A stretch of 64,000 nucleotides of DNA from NCBI GenBank assembly GCA_021495925.1, contig JAKEKT010000004.1:124001-188000 (forward strand). The letters run 5' to 3'. The notes under the pieces were generated by a model. That model did not search any database. It had not been told where the DNA came from and worked only from the letters and a program-made list of their open reading frames with translations. Positions 23,432 through 35,984 of the stretch are shown in pieces (positions within the stretch are counted from its first letter, which is position 1; each line of letters opens with the position of its first letter). The DNA is from Diplodia intermedia (Eukaryota > Ascomycota > Dothideomycetes > Botryosphaeriales > Botryosphaeriaceae). A program made the position numbers and the translations under genes.

Positions 23432-24788
23432 CTAAAACTGCGCCATCTTCATAGCGTTGAACACAGGTTCACCAAACTTCCAGACTTGGTCGACACGCAG
23501 CTTACGGCCGCCATTACCATCCAACTCTTCGTCCAACACAACGAGGTCGGCGTCAGCACCAGGGTGGAGCGAGCCCTTCAAGCCCTGGAGGCCGAGCATG
23601 CGAGCCGGCGTATCAGTAACGGCCTTGAGTGCCTGTGGAATAGTGGCACCGGTCCAGCTCAGGAAGTTGTTGACGCATTCGATGAGTGATACAGCGCTAC
23701 CGGCAATCCTACCAGTTTCTTCCTGCGTAAGGACGGGCCCCCGCTTCACAATGCGTGAGCCGTTGGTCCATTCATACGTTCCATCCGCAAGGCCTGCAAG
23801 TGCCATCGCATCCGTGACGAGAACCATCCCGTCAGGATGAGCGTGCCAGGCGATCTTGACCGTGGTCGAATGCAAGTGGATGCCGTCCGCAATGAGGCCA
23901 AAGAATGGCTTCTGCGATGATGGCGCAGCGGTGCCGAGCAGGCCGAAGATGCCAGGGTTGCGGTGGTGCAGCGGCCTCATCGCATTGAACAAGTGAGTGA
24001 TCATCTTCGCACCGGCATCTATGGCGGCCGTGGCTTCCTCGAAAGTGGCTTCTGAGTGACCGATGGAGACATCAATGCCACGGGCCTTCAGCTCCGGGAC
24101 GCAAGATAGGGTTCCGGGCAGCTCAGGGGCGAGAGTGATCATTCTGATCGGACTGTATTCAGGCTCCATGTTCTCGGCTCCGTAGCAGTCTTCAAGGTCT
24201 GCCATGCCGTTCGGAGCCGTGCGGAGAACCGCGACATTGTGGATGCCATTCTTGGTAGGGTTCATGAAGGGTCCTTCGCAGTGGGCGCCCAGGGACTCAG
24301 CCCCGTCCCCAGCATTTCTGCGGAGGCCTGAGGGGCCGAGATATGGCAATGCCTGTGGTCTGATGTCAGCCTCGATGACAAGGAACACGTGGGCTGAGAT
24401 ACCAGACCATCTGGTAGACCTCAGCCTTCTGACTGGTCAGTGTTGGTAAATACGAGGTCACGCCCGTGCTAATAAGGCTCTTGTTGACACGCAGGACGCC
24501 CTTTGCGTAGAGCGAAACATCGTCAGGCACAACAGAGAAGTCGAAACCGAAGCCGCCGTTGAGTTGCACATCGAGGAAGCCCGGTGACACTATGCGGCCA
24601 CCCAGGTCGATGACGTGGTCGGGGACGAGCTGGTGCTCGTAGAAGATTTCCTGGCTGTGAAGGACCTTGCCGGTCACAGAGCTGAACCACAGGTCCTCGT
24701 AGACGATCTCGTCGTCCTTGATGAGACGACAGTTTGTGAACTTTGTGATGCCGCTGGGCTGGCGGACTGGCGAGGTGGCTATCGGCAT
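23432..24788 (-). CDS. dac1: N-acetylglucosamine-6-phosphate deacetylase
   Basis: Minus-strand exons 24788-24408 and 24352-23432 encode 433 residues. The enzyme converts GlcNAc-6-phosphate to glucosamine-6-phosphate and acetate in the cytosol; it belongs to the NagA amidohydrolase family. Visible motifs: SPGFLDVQLNG near residue 70, the metal-binding Glu in GAHCEGPF (about 153), His in SIGHSEAT (about 226), His in THLFNAM (about 247), and the catalytic Asp in VTDAMA (about 308). The intron joins QM to ALPYLGP in phase. It is divergent from the GH3 gene across 752 bases, so co-regulation is likely. Gene name follows the Candida/Trichoderma usage. Confidence 0.93.
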
Positions 24789-25540
24789 GGTGACAGGGGT
24801 GGTAGGATGATATTGACGATAGGTGCGCGCCGAGAAGGTGGAGCGGCACGGGAAGTGCTAGGGGGCTGTCTGAAGAACATACAAAAGGTAAGAGGGTGTG
24901 GCAAGGAAGGCATTTCATGATATGGGCGGGCTGGACGCCGGCAGCGTTGCAGTGCCGGGCGAAACTCGCGGAAGAGACGTCATTCCATGTACGTAGTAGC
25001 ACGCCGGCGTGTGGTGATAGGGCGATTCCGGGGCTCTAGCGCAACGTGCTCGCGCAAGTGGACAGCACCTGCCGCCAGGGAGCGGGCGGCCATGTCGCCG
25101 TTGTGGCGGGCAGCGGAACCCGAGAAGGCGTGGGCGGAAGTGGGGAAGGAGCGAGCGAGTCGGCGGAAGCCCCAAGCCCCAGCCGAAGCGAGCGAGACTG
25201 ATGATCGCTGGGTCCTCCCGGCGCTGGCCCGCTGGATGTAACGTCGTCCCCATCGTCCACCAAGCCTCCGCTACCGTCGCGTCGCGCTTCCGTCTCACCC
25301 GCCCGCGCGTCAGTAGCCACCGCGCAAGGGATGACTTGCAGCTCCGGCGCAGGTGTAACATAGCCGCTCAGCCAGTGCCGCCAAGGGCGCTACGCCCTAA
25401 TCCGACCGCGTCGCCTCGGACGTTGCAGACATGCTCAATACCACTCCACGTCGCAGCGAGATCCGCGTCTGAAGCGACGATTCGTCAGTCCCGCAACCGC
25501 TTGCGCATTCTCCGCTCTGCAGCGGGCCGGACTGAGCATC
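24789..25540. promoter_or_regulatory. Divergent control region of the deacetylase and GH3 genes
   Basis: 752 bases, GC-rich and free of supported genes. It lies between two genes of the same pathway, so it should hold the regulatory sites for both. I did not find a clear Ndt80-type CACAAA core by eye. Confidence 0.5.
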
Positions 25541-28500
25541 ATGGTCGCCAAACAATCCCACCTCGATCCCTTTTGGGATGACCTGGATTGGTGCGTGTCC
25601 CGCCCTGCCTCACGGCCTCGCGACAGCATGTGACCCTGGCTAACGTTGACTCGCAGGACCCTGGTATGCCTGAACGGTTGCATTTCTGCTGCCTCTGCTG
25701 ACGCGGCGACGACAGGGCCAGCTGTTTATGATGGGGTTTGATGGAACCTCGATGACCCCGCAGATCCGCCAGCTGATTGAGAAGCACCACATTGGCGCCA
25801 TCTTGCTGACGGCGAAGAACCTGAAGTGTATGTGAGCTCCTTGCACAACCGTCTCTGGCCCTGTGCTGAACGTGCGCAGCTGCCGAGGAAACTACAAAAT
25901 TATGCTACGAGCTGCAGAAGTGCGCTCACGATGCCGGCCATCCCGTGCCGCTGCTCATCGGCCTCGACCAGGAGAATGGCGGCGTCAACAGCCTCTTCGA
26001 TGAAATCTATATCCGCCAGTATCCCAGCGCCATGGGCATCGCCGCCACGGGCTCTACCGAACTTGCATTTGAGGTTGCAAGGGCAACGGCACAAGAGGTA
26101 GCCGCCTGCGGTATCAACGTCATCATGGGCCCCTGCCTAGATGTCTTGACCAACGCCAGAAATCAGCCTTTAGGTGTTCGAACCACCGGTGACGACCCTC
26201 AGGAGGTCTCTGCTTATGGCGTCGCGTTCGTCAAAGGCTACAAGGAGGCCGGCGTAGCCACCATGGGAAAGCATTTCCCATCGTACGGCAACCTGGAGTT
26301 CTTGGGCTCGGCTCTGGACGTACCCATCATCACTGACTCCCTCGAACAGCTCAGTCTGAGCGCCCTTGTCCCATTCCGAAATGCCATCACCCAGGGGCTT
26401 GACGCAATGATGGTCGGAGGCTGCGCCATGTCTTCTGCCGGACTCAACGTCATGCACGCCTGTTTATCAGACCAGGTAGTTGATGGCCTCCTCCGCACCG
26501 AGCTGAAGTTTGACGGCGTTGTGATCTCAGAGTGTCTGGAAATGGAAGCGCTAAGCCACAATATCGGCGTCGGCGGTGGAACCGTCATGGCCGTCAATGC
26601 AGGCTGTGACCTGGTGCTTCTTTGCCGTTCCTTCTCCGCACAACAGGAAGCCATCAGCGGCCTAAAGCTCGGCATCGAGAACTCCATGATCACCAAACAG
26701 AGGGTCAGGGAGTCCCTACGCAGAGTTATCACGATGAAGGCAAAATGCAGCAGCTGGGACAAAGCACTGAATCCACCAGGGATCAAACTTCTCTCGACTC
26801 TCCAACCATCACATACAGCTCTTTCGACAAGGGCGTACAACCACTCTATCACAGTCGTCAGGGATAAAAATCGTTTCTTGCCCCTGTCAAACATCCTGGA
26901 ACCAGACGAAGAACTCCTTCTTCTCACTCCTCTAGTAAAACCTCTGCCAGCTTCTGCCGCCTCGATTGCGTTGTCCGAGTCTGTATCAGCAGGCTCGCCC
27001 GAACCGGCCGTCTGGGAGCGAAGCGCCTCCGTTATGAGCGGCGAGCGCGTCTTCCGTGAGCTTGGGAGATGCCTTGCCCGGCAGCGCAACGGAAGGGTCT
27101 TGCACACATCTTACACCGCGAATGGTGTCCGGCCAGTGCATGAGAATCTAATCAATCGTGCTAGCGCTGTAATAATCCTCACAGCGGATGCTAACCGCAA
27201 CCTGTATCAGTCCGGCTTTACGAAGCACGTTTCCATGATCTGCAACATGCAATTCACGGCGGGTGGGGAAAGAAGGGAGAAACCTCTCATTGTTATTGCC
27301 GTCAGTTCGCCCTACGATTTTGCCCTAGACTCGACTATCGGCACCTATGTCTGCACCTACGATTTCACGGAGACCGCTCTGAACTCTCTGGTCAGGGTTC
27401 TTTACGGCGAGCATACTCCGGCAGGATCTCTGCCTGGCACCATTAGCCACAGCCAAAAGCTGCACCAGTCCAAACAGCATTGGCTGGTCGAAACTTTCAA
27501 CGAGGAAAGAGACGCCAATGCTCTTGACGCTCTCATGAAATCTGCGAATGAGGGAATGCCTCCAGGCCAACGGTCAGAGCTGGCAAGCGCGACATCGAAT
27601 TCGTTTCTGTTGCATCATCCAGAAGTTGCCGAGTCTCACTTTGTCGTTCGAAACAGCAGCACGCACGCGTTGTATGGTTTCTGCTCGACCTATTTCTTCA
27701 AAGCCACAGGCACGGGTGCGATTGGAGCGCTCTTTGTAGATCCTTCGCGGCGAAAGCTCTCGATCGGTCACTCGTTGCACAACCGAGCCATCCGCACACT
27801 TCTACAACGCGACGGCATCAAGCGCTTCCAGCTCGGCACGCGACTGCCAAGTATATTTCTGGGTATTCCAACTGGGCACGGCGCAGAGCGCAAGAGACTT
27901 CGCTCGTGGTTCGCGAACATGGGCTGGAACACGGCACTCTCACGACCAGTCTGCAGCATGATTGCGCGCAACCTGTCGGCTTGGACGCCGCCTGAAGGGA
28001 TGGCGAAGAGCCTGGCAAGTGCAGGCGTCGAGTTTGACCTAGTGTATGGGTGGGAGTATGCCGGCACCGTGCTGGACCACATCAAGACAAGTAATCGCCA
28101 AGGCTTGGCCGAGGTGTACAAGCTCGCACTCACAGACCCTGCAGCATGTGGCATCATTCGCGCCAAGCGACCGGAGGACGGCGCGTTGGTGGGAACAGTG
28201 GTGCTCTACAACATGCACTCGCGACTTTCTGAATTCGTGCCGGCGATGAAGGATGTCGGAGAGCTGACTGGCGGCATTTCGTCGCCGGTGATATCCCCGG
28301 GAGTGGGCGAATACTCGACGCTGCTGCAGGGTCTCATTCTGCTAGGCATGCGGCAGATAAAGCAGCAGCAGTGCAATGCGTGCATTCTAGACTACGTAAG
28401 AAAACCCCGGCAGACAGGACACGCGGACTCGCTAACGCATGACAGATGGACGGGGACGGCAGCTTTGACGGGCTGTCAGCGATGGGGTTCGACGTGTTGC

Positions 28501-28559
28501 ATAATTTTGAAGAAGTCAGCTGTGATGCTGCCACGTGGACTATGGTGCCTCCAAGTTAA
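25541..28559 (+). CDS. nag3: GH3 beta-N-acetylglucosaminidase fused to GNAT domains (NAG3-like)
   Basis: Five exons: 25541-25590, 25657-25663 (7 bases), 25716-25827, 25880-28395 and 28446-28559, giving 932 residues. The N-terminal 350 residues are a glycoside hydrolase 3 barrel of the NagZ type: GQLFMMGFDGT, LIGLDQENGG (about 83-92), GKHFPSYG (about 186) and GVVISECLEME (about 270). In bacterial NagZ the nucleophile sits in an SDD motif and a His-Asp dyad follows KHFPGHG; here these are SECLE and SYG, so the catalytic set differs. A GH3 C-terminal region follows, then GNAT acetyltransferase-like sequence: FVDPSRRKLSIGHSLHNRAI (about 676-695) fits the acetyl-CoA loop, and a second unit near residues 800-932. 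No signal peptide, so probably intracellular. It would hydrolyse chitobiose or a GlcNAc conjugate; the purpose of the GNAT part is unknown. Confidence 0.88.
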
Positions 28560-29584
28560 GTGGACTACGTCCCGGCCCTGGAGCCTTGGACATGAATGGG
28601 GGCAAGCGCTATCTGGGGCCACCATCCTTTGACCTAGTCCATTCTGAGGCATACCCGTTCTCATTTCCAATCTGAATCACGTCGATGCCACGGTAGGGCG
28701 GAGTAACATGCGTATTCGGCAGACGCGGGCGCGAGGAGGGAGCAGACAAATTGGCGTTTAGAACACTCGGACTGGTATTGGTCGCGCAGTTCTTGTAATT
28801 GAGGGCACAGATGTGTACAAGAAGTATTTCACTAGCACAGCAGGTGACAGAAGATTTGAGCCCTCTGGGCTCACCGAGGACGATACACTCTTCCCACAGG
28901 GGGTTTAATCAATCATCTGCACGGATTTGCGCACGCAAGGCTCGCATTTACGTCCAGCCAACGGATCCAACTACCTCCATAAGTATGTATGGTGTAGTAT
29001 TTCTGCGAGGCGAATGCTCATTTTTCTTTTTGTCACCGGCGGTGCTAGCAGCGCCGGAGCCGTGTGGCATGTGTGGTGGCGGGACCTTGCGTGGGGGTGG
29101 CACGGCGGCTGCATGGACTAAGCAGGCGGGCTGGTGATGACGGGCGCCCGACTTTGCCGCCGCGCCGGCGAAGCCTCTCGAAGCCTTCCCGAAGCGCGAC
29201 AAGGCGGCTCCGTCAGGCGCGCCGCGAGCAGGCAGGCGCAGCGCGAGATTCGGGGCCAGAAGTCGGCAGGCATATGCAAGAGGCACCGCATGGGGGAGGC
29301 CGGTCGTACCGGACGCAGGCAGGCGTGGACACAGCGCGGGCCGGCGACCTTCCAATGCGAGGCCAGCACCTGAGGAGCTAGCCTCTCAGCCCAGCTTCCG
29401 CAGGAAACGCCCCGGCCAACACCTGCCCTCGCGCGCCTCCAACCCCAGCTGCTGTTCAGCCCCATACCGAGCGACTTCTTCTCCACGGGCCGCCCGCCCG
29501 CAGACCAGCGCACTTCCAGCGGCGAGCGCATGCAGCCGACCACCACACCCTCCGCTTCCAACCTGGCGCCTGCCAACCTCAGCG
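28560..29584. other. Upstream region of the Ndt80-like gene
   Basis: 1,025 bases between two plus-strand genes. No supported open frame. The last 250 bases are GC- and CT-rich and probably form the leader of the regulator gene. Confidence 0.45.
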
Positions 29585-31265
29585 ATGGAGGGTTTCGACA
29601 CCATCACCATGAATTACCTGACGCCCTCGATGCAACTGTCGGGCGTAACCGCCCCCGATGCGCTCCACGGCCCGCTGCTTCCGCTGGATACCCTCGACGG
29701 CCACTCCAACTTCGACCAGGAAACCTTCGCCGGGTACGCCGCCCACTGCGCATCCGCGCCGCAGCTTGCTAACCGCGCGCAGCAGCGAAGATGCGACTTA
29801 CCAGCACCACCCCATGCACCCGGCCCAGCAGCCGTCGCTCAAGCGCTACAACAGCGCCTACGAGGACCCTTTCTCCGACGCTCTGAGCGCGTACGATCAG
29901 CAGACCCAGGCTGACACTGCCTTGCCCGACGGCGACACGGTCGAGCGCGACAACAAGCTGCTGAGCTTCTCGCCGCCTACCTTCCCGTACACCATCCTCG
30001 ACTATGCCTACCGTCGCACTTCCATCTCGCTGTCCGCGCAGCTGCGCGGCATGTTTTTCCTCGCCGAATCGCCTTGGGCCTCGGCCGCGGACAACGCCGC
30101 ACCGCCCACCGAGCTGACCTGCTATCGTCGGAACCTCTTCCAGATCACCGGCACCATCACTTTGCCTCGCACGCTGCAATACATCATGACGGACCAGGGC
30201 GAACAGATCCCGGTGATAGCCCAGGAATTGACCATCTCCGCCACCGAGTCAGTCGAGGGGAACCCGGTGAAGATCATATCAGTGCCGTGGAAGACCCCGG
30301 CCAGCAGCACGCAGGTTGTCGAGGACAAGACAGAGAAGGAGCCGCCATCGATCCCGCTCGACCTATCCAACGGACAAGAGCTGGACTCGGAGTTTGTGAG
30401 CTTCCCGATTGCCTGGAAGCGGTTACAGTTCAGGATCGCTACGGCGAATAACGGACGGCGGAAGGAACTCCAGCAGCACTTCGTAGTTAGATTAAAGGTC
30501 ATGGCCACGCTCTCCAACGGCATGAGAGTGTCCATCTGCGAAGTTCAGTCGGGTGCCATTATTGTTCGTGGCCGAAGTCCCCGCAATTTCCAGTCTCGGA
30601 AAGACTTTCCAATTGGTAACAGCACCGCTGCTCGCAAATCGCACGCAACGCCCGCCCAGCCAACTCGGACGTCGACCGGAACAGACTCTGGCCAGAACCA
30701 CCATGGCCACAAGCGCGAGCACTCTGCAGCCACAACCGTCGAAATCCCGCAGATGCCGTTCCAGTTTGATCCTAACGACACGCTTGTCTCACCCGACTTC
30801 TTCGAGTGGAAGATTCCCACCACCCAGACGGGGGCCATGACGGCCGTTCCCCCAGCACCGGCTTCCTACAGCGTACCGCCCGTCCCGGCCTATCCTCAAT
30901 CAAGTCCAGACTTGGCGCGCCACAATTCGCAGCCACGACCGGCATTGTCACAGCCCATCAGCCTGTCTCTGACCGAAGATGAATCCAAGAGACCGGAGTC
31001 TCCATCTGAGACCAGCAAGAAGATACCGAAGCTAACACAGCCCCCGCCCCGTGCGCCATCTTTCTCGATCAACCTGATTAGTAGTCCGGACGAAAGCGCT
31101 GATCTATTGTACGAATATTTCCCCCTTGGTCTAGACGACTGGATGCCACCCGTGGACGCCGTTTACAGGCCACACGTCGTCCACCATACAAACCTGCCAC
31201 AAGACCCGAAGGCTGTGGCCGTAAAGAACCGGTCGAAACGCTACTTCTCGGAATCTTCACCATAA
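29585..31265 (+). CDS. ron1: Ndt80-like transcription factor (RON1 type)
   Basis: Exons 29585-29733 and 29783-31265 encode 543 residues. The intron joins ETFAG to SEDATYQHHPM in phase. The Ndt80/PhoG DNA-binding fold (immunoglobulin-like) spans about residues 90-300: LLSFSPPTFPYTILDYAYRR, CYRRNLFQITGTITLP, ISVPWKTPAS, FPIAWKRLQFRIATANNGRRKELQQHF and VQSGAIIVRGRSPRNFQ. The rest is Ser/Pro-rich with a C-terminal acidic/aromatic stretch (YEYFPLGLDDWMPP) that could be an activation region. In Trichoderma reesei the Ndt80-like factor RON1 lies inside the GlcNAc cluster and is needed for growth on GlcNAc; location here argues for the same role. Ndt80 paralogues with other roles exist, so orthology is inferred from context. 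Confidence 0.88.
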
Positions 31266-34080
31266 TACGAATTATATTTTGCACGTGTATGATCAAGAGC
31301 CAAGCACAAGGAAGAATTCAAGAGCCACGGCCGCTATCTACCCGCAGGTTGTGACGCAGTGCACGCGTGTCACCAATCATGGCGCGATTACGAGCGTTAA
31401 CATTTTTTCTGTTTCTTTTCTGATACCCAGTTGAGTTCACATCGCGGAAGGCCAAGACCGGGGGTCTCACGCCAAGCTTGTTGGAGTAACCAGCTTTGAC
31501 GAAGACGACAGAGAAAGACATGAGCCGTCGGTCTCAGCGAGATCACAGCAGATACGAGCGGTGCACAATGAACATCAACGTTTCGTGGCTTGTCTGGCGT
31601 ACAGGCTGGAATCTTGACGTACGAACACTTGACAACATACTTGGACGGTCACTTTTATTGCGCAGCTTCGATCGACCGGAAATTGGAATGGTCGCTGAGT
31701 GGTTCCCTTCAGACCAGGGAACTTGGGAAAGGATTCAGAATTGCGAGTTCTGAATGGGAAAAGAAGTATCTTGTGGCAGGGTCCAGGGCCAACAGTGCGA
31801 CCGAGCTCGGTTGGTTTTTTGCTCTGACGCAAATTATCTTTTGCCGTGCTTTCTCCCTACGATTGCGCGTTTCAGAAGGATATTTCGTTCAATGCTGAAG
31901 ATACCTTTCTCTTACTTTCTGCGAGTGGTCAAATGTGCGGCTGGCTGGCCATTGCCACACACATATTATTATACTATCGATACCTTGTCTCCCACTTGTC
32001 AAAAATTGTGTATTTGTGATCACAGTGCGGGGCCACGTCACAATTCACATCTTCTTCGCTGGCCGCCAAAGACATCAAGATGCCACTGAGCGTCTTCACT
32101 CTTCTACCATGTTTAGAGGCGACAAAGAGTGAGAAGAAGGAGGCGACGATGTCCGCAAAAGGAATAGACCCTGGGGTGTGAGTGGGGAGTGGAGACTTGT
32201 TGTGCGCCGGTCCGCTCCGCGTCGCAGTAGTGTGTGCACTGCCCCTGTGCCCCGCTCGTGCCGTGTTGTCGGCGCCAACCTCGGGATGCCATGGGCTTAG
32301 GGAATGAAGGGCTCTTACCCTTTCCCCGCAATCTTTGCATGTGCTCGAGCAGACCGGCGAATCGGGAGGGGGATCGTGCAGATGAATCCAAGGTTCGGAT
32401 CAGCAGATCGGTCGAGGGATGGCGGCCCACAGCACGCGATCGGGGCGACACGAGGGTAAAAGAGGGGCGGGAACAATGCCATCGACGTTATGCAGGTGTG
32501 CGGGCACGGGATTTATTGAAAGCTCGAATAACGGAAAGCTTGTAAACAAAAGAGCAGGTGATGTGCGCTACTCAATGCTACGAAGATCATATCCTTTAGA
32601 GTCGTCCTCCATGCCGATCCTTCCTAGCGTCTCCCTGATCGATGGTAGCGTGAGCTTGTTGTCGTGACCCCTTTACTCCGGCGCTTTTTCGCGAGTGAGG
32701 CGGGAATGGGGTGATGGAGGGAGGCGTGTGTGGTCGTCGGGTGGGTCCGCCGCGCTTCTCCAACCGAGTTCACTGCCTCCGGCGTCCCGCAATTTCCATT
32801 GCGTGGAGGGGGCGTTCGGAGGAACGAGGGGCAAAAAGCGTGGGGTGATGTGGAGGGCTGGTGTGCGTGCATGTCTGAGGCGTGTGCGCGCGCTTTCCTT
32901 TTGCGGGAGGCGTGTGGCTTGAGCTGCAGTGTGATTGACGTCGTGCTCCCATCGTTGCTGTTCGAGTTTCATTGGCTATGGACAAATTGCCGTTCTATGC
33001 AGGATAGAGATGGACATATGGACAGCTGGATGTTGTTTGAATAATGCTCATGTGAGAATCGCACCATATGGAGACTGGGGTTGCAGATATGGCTACTGTG
33101 AGATGGAGTCAAGACTTGTCCATGCAATACGCACCCATGTTGACTTGTTCTCGTCTATGTACTATTATATGCAATAAAAAATATGCAGTAGGAAGCGTAA
33201 ACAAGTCCCATTCCCTTAGGGTATGAAAACAGAATAATTAGGAGTAAAGGGAAGAGGGGACAATTATCTGAACGTAAATCCAATTGCATTCCCTGCAATG
33301 CTTCGAACATGCCAGGATCAGGATTTAAAAAGGTAAAAGGGCTTGATAGGGCGGTTTCAGGGATGGAATGGCCAAAACATCCGGTATATGCGCCCGATGT
33401 ACCCACGCAATGCAACATCGTCCAGACGAAACGTCAGAAGATCTTCTTTCGCTGACAGGTCCATTACTGCCATTCCCGCCTGCCGCTGCCGCTGCCGCTG
33501 CACTAACGCAGACAGCCCATACACCAGCCAGGGCCAAGGACAAAGTGCTATTACCGATGATGCGATGCGCCAATGGCACGGAGCGCAATATCAGCATTGC
33601 ATGTACAGGAGCCGCTACGGAAACGTGCATGCAAGCTGCCGAAATCGCGCTCGAGGAAGTGGCGAAAATGGAAAGCCCGGGAATTCCAACAATGGTCGGA
33701 TAAATCGCCTCACGTGCCTGGAATATGCAAACACGGAACGCCTCTTGCTGCAGCATAATCTCCTTGCTGTTCATTCCCCCAAAAGAGCTTCACACATCCG
33801 GTCGGCCCGCGGACGGCCGAGCTTTTCGTGTGCGACGCGAATCCGTTTCGCTAGGTAGCACGGTGGAGGGGGAGGGCTGGTCCTGCAGAACGGTGTCGCC
33901 CTAAACCCGGTCTGCGGATGCATCCCGCGCCAGACAAGCAGCCAAGCGGACGCAATGACGTCTGCCTGCAAAGTTTGTGTCTCCCTACGGATCTACTATT
34001 GTCTTAGGCGCGTACCAAGGTGCTGGGCCGATGCAAATCTTGACTTCATCGTCTGTGGCGATAGGACATTGGGAGCGTAA
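31266..34080. other. Long convergent spacer inside the cluster
   Basis: 2.8 kb between the converging 3' ends of the regulator and the hexokinase. Open frames exist (for example 33774-33325 minus, 150 codons; 33343-33858 plus, 172 codons) but overlap on opposite strands and lack domains or consistent composition. No transposon ends were seen. Confidence 0.5.
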
Positions 34081-35984
34081 TTATGAGGGGCGGTCCTCCA
34101 GGCAGCATACTGCAACGGCAGCACCGAAGATGGATGACTCAATGGCCATTTCCAGGTCGACGGCTCGGGCCGAGGCACCGGAGAGACTCGTGAGCTCATC
34201 GACGAACTGTTGTGAGACGGTCCTGAACGATGGGTATTTCTCGATCACAGAGCCATTGCAGCTGATGGTGACGTGACCAGCTTCGGCGGCGGAGAGGCCC
34301 TCCGAGTTGTTGCGTAGTGCCCACAATGCGTGGATGCCCGTGGCGAGGTATGCCGCAGCGCGACGGGAGACCAGCTGGCAGATTTGGCGGACGTAGTACA
34401 AGTCGGTGTAGGTGGGGGGCGCAGTGAGTGGGTGTTTTGCCTGGAGAATGGTGCAAGCTTTGGATAGAGTCGGAGTGTCATCACTGAGAGGAAATGAGCA
34501 CTGGCTTGGGGATGGGGGGGTTGTTAGGAGCCGACTTACGCCTCAATGACGGCCATGATGCCAGTGTCGAAACTGTAGCGCTCCATGAAGCGCTCAGGGA
34601 CTTCGCCGCCAAACAGTCCGGCGGTTTGGACGGCTTCTAGCAGCACAAGGCGCACAATTTCTCCGAGATAGCGGCCGCTGATCAGGTGCTCGAAGGGCTG
34701 GAAGTCGGGTCGATCGTGGCTCTTGTTGAGAGAGTCATCCCAGCGGGTGGTTGGGAGGATGTTCTTGCCAAACATGCTGAGTTCAGTGTTGACAAGCACG
34801 CGCTCGGCCTGATCGTGCCACTCCTGCGGCCTGGCGCCGAACTTCTGACGTGACAGGGCAGTGACGGGCAAGTGAACAGAGGCGTTGAAACCAGTTCCCA
34901 GGATCAGGGCGAGGCGGGTGGTGTCGTCCTGGTAGGCGCGCGACAGAAGCGTTGCCGACGAGTCGTTCACGATGGCATCCATGCGGACGTTGAGACCCTG
35001 GACACAGATAAGATTGGTTTCAGGCAGACGAAGCGGCACAGGCGACATACTCTTCGCTGACAGGCCTGCATGATCAGGTCGCCGAGGTCCCTCCTGTGCA
35101 CCCCATTGGTTGCACGGAAGCCCTTGCCCATATCCAGCAGCACGCCGGTGCGGATCGATGTTTGCCTGTAGGCGCCCGGTTAGCGAACACCCGCGGCGCG
35201 AGACTCACGGGACTTACTCGACAGGGAAAGACCAGGACAGGCCCATGGGCAGCGTGTCTTGGCCGAGCTTCGCGCGCACCTGCGGCTCGGCGAGCGTCTC
35301 CGCAATGCGCTCGGCCATCCAGTCGAAGAAGGCGCTGCCCTCGAGCGCGCGGACTGCGTCGTTGATGGGGAAGCAGCGCATCTTGGCGATGTCCATGCAG
35401 TTGGCGCCTTCTTCCTTGCCGCTCAGCTCAACCAGCGCGGCGCGGAAAGTCGAGCCGCCCACGTCCAGGGCCAGGTAGGTGCCGCGCTCGAAGCCGGTGG
35501 GCAGCGTGTGGTTGTAGGAGGGCAGCATGCACATGTCGCTGTGCTGCAGCTTCTTCTGGAACTCGGCCTGCAGCCGGGCAGACATGGCCAGCAGCCTGTC
35601 CGGGTGCAGCGGGGCCTCGAACTGGCGCTGGACGTCGCGCAGGAAGTCGTCCATGGTCAGGTCGCAGGCGCGGATCACATTGTGCAGGCCATGCTTGGAG
35701 GGCGGCAACTGGGGCGGGCTGCAGACGGTGTGGACCAGAGAGGGAAGCATGACGAGTCTGTCAAGAGCGGCCAGGAGAGCAGTCCAGGCGGCAAACATTG
35801 GAGGAGGGAAAGCAACGGCCAGCGGTGGCGGTGCAGGCGGCGCTGCGGGACGGTGGACGACAGACGGGGAGACAGGGCGCAGCGAGACCAGATGGGGCGC
35901 TGTGCTAGCCGGCCGCCCTATGTAGTGTGCGAAGTAGGGAGTGCCGCGCAACGCTCGTGTTGGCAGCAAGGACAAGGCGCTCAC
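34081..35984 (-). CDS. hxk3: Divergent hexokinase, probable N-acetylglucosamine kinase
   Basis: Minus-strand exons 35984-35218, 35165-35051, 34997-34540 and 34483-34081 give 580 residues. Hexokinase landmarks: phosphate 1 loop LALDVGGSTFRAAL (about 171-184), sugar-binding WSFPVEQTSIRTG (spanning the first intron), the catalytic Asp in IVNDSSATLL (about 306), GTGFNAS, and the C-terminal adenosine segment HVTISCNGSVIEKYP. These differ from glucose-specific hexokinases in the way known for fungal GlcNAc kinases (Candida Hxk1, Trichoderma HXK3). The enzyme would phosphorylate imported GlcNAc for the deacetylase. All introns are GT..AG and in phase. The first 100 residues are an extension with a Pro-rich stretch and a hydrophobic segment (about 63-85), which may mark a membrane or mitochondrial contact, or the true start may be the ATG at residue 63. 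Confidence 0.88.

Noticed and set aside
33325..33858. Overlapping 150- and 172-codon frames on opposite strands
   Set aside because: Mutually overlapping, with an Ala-rich run due to GC repeats; neither looks like a protein.
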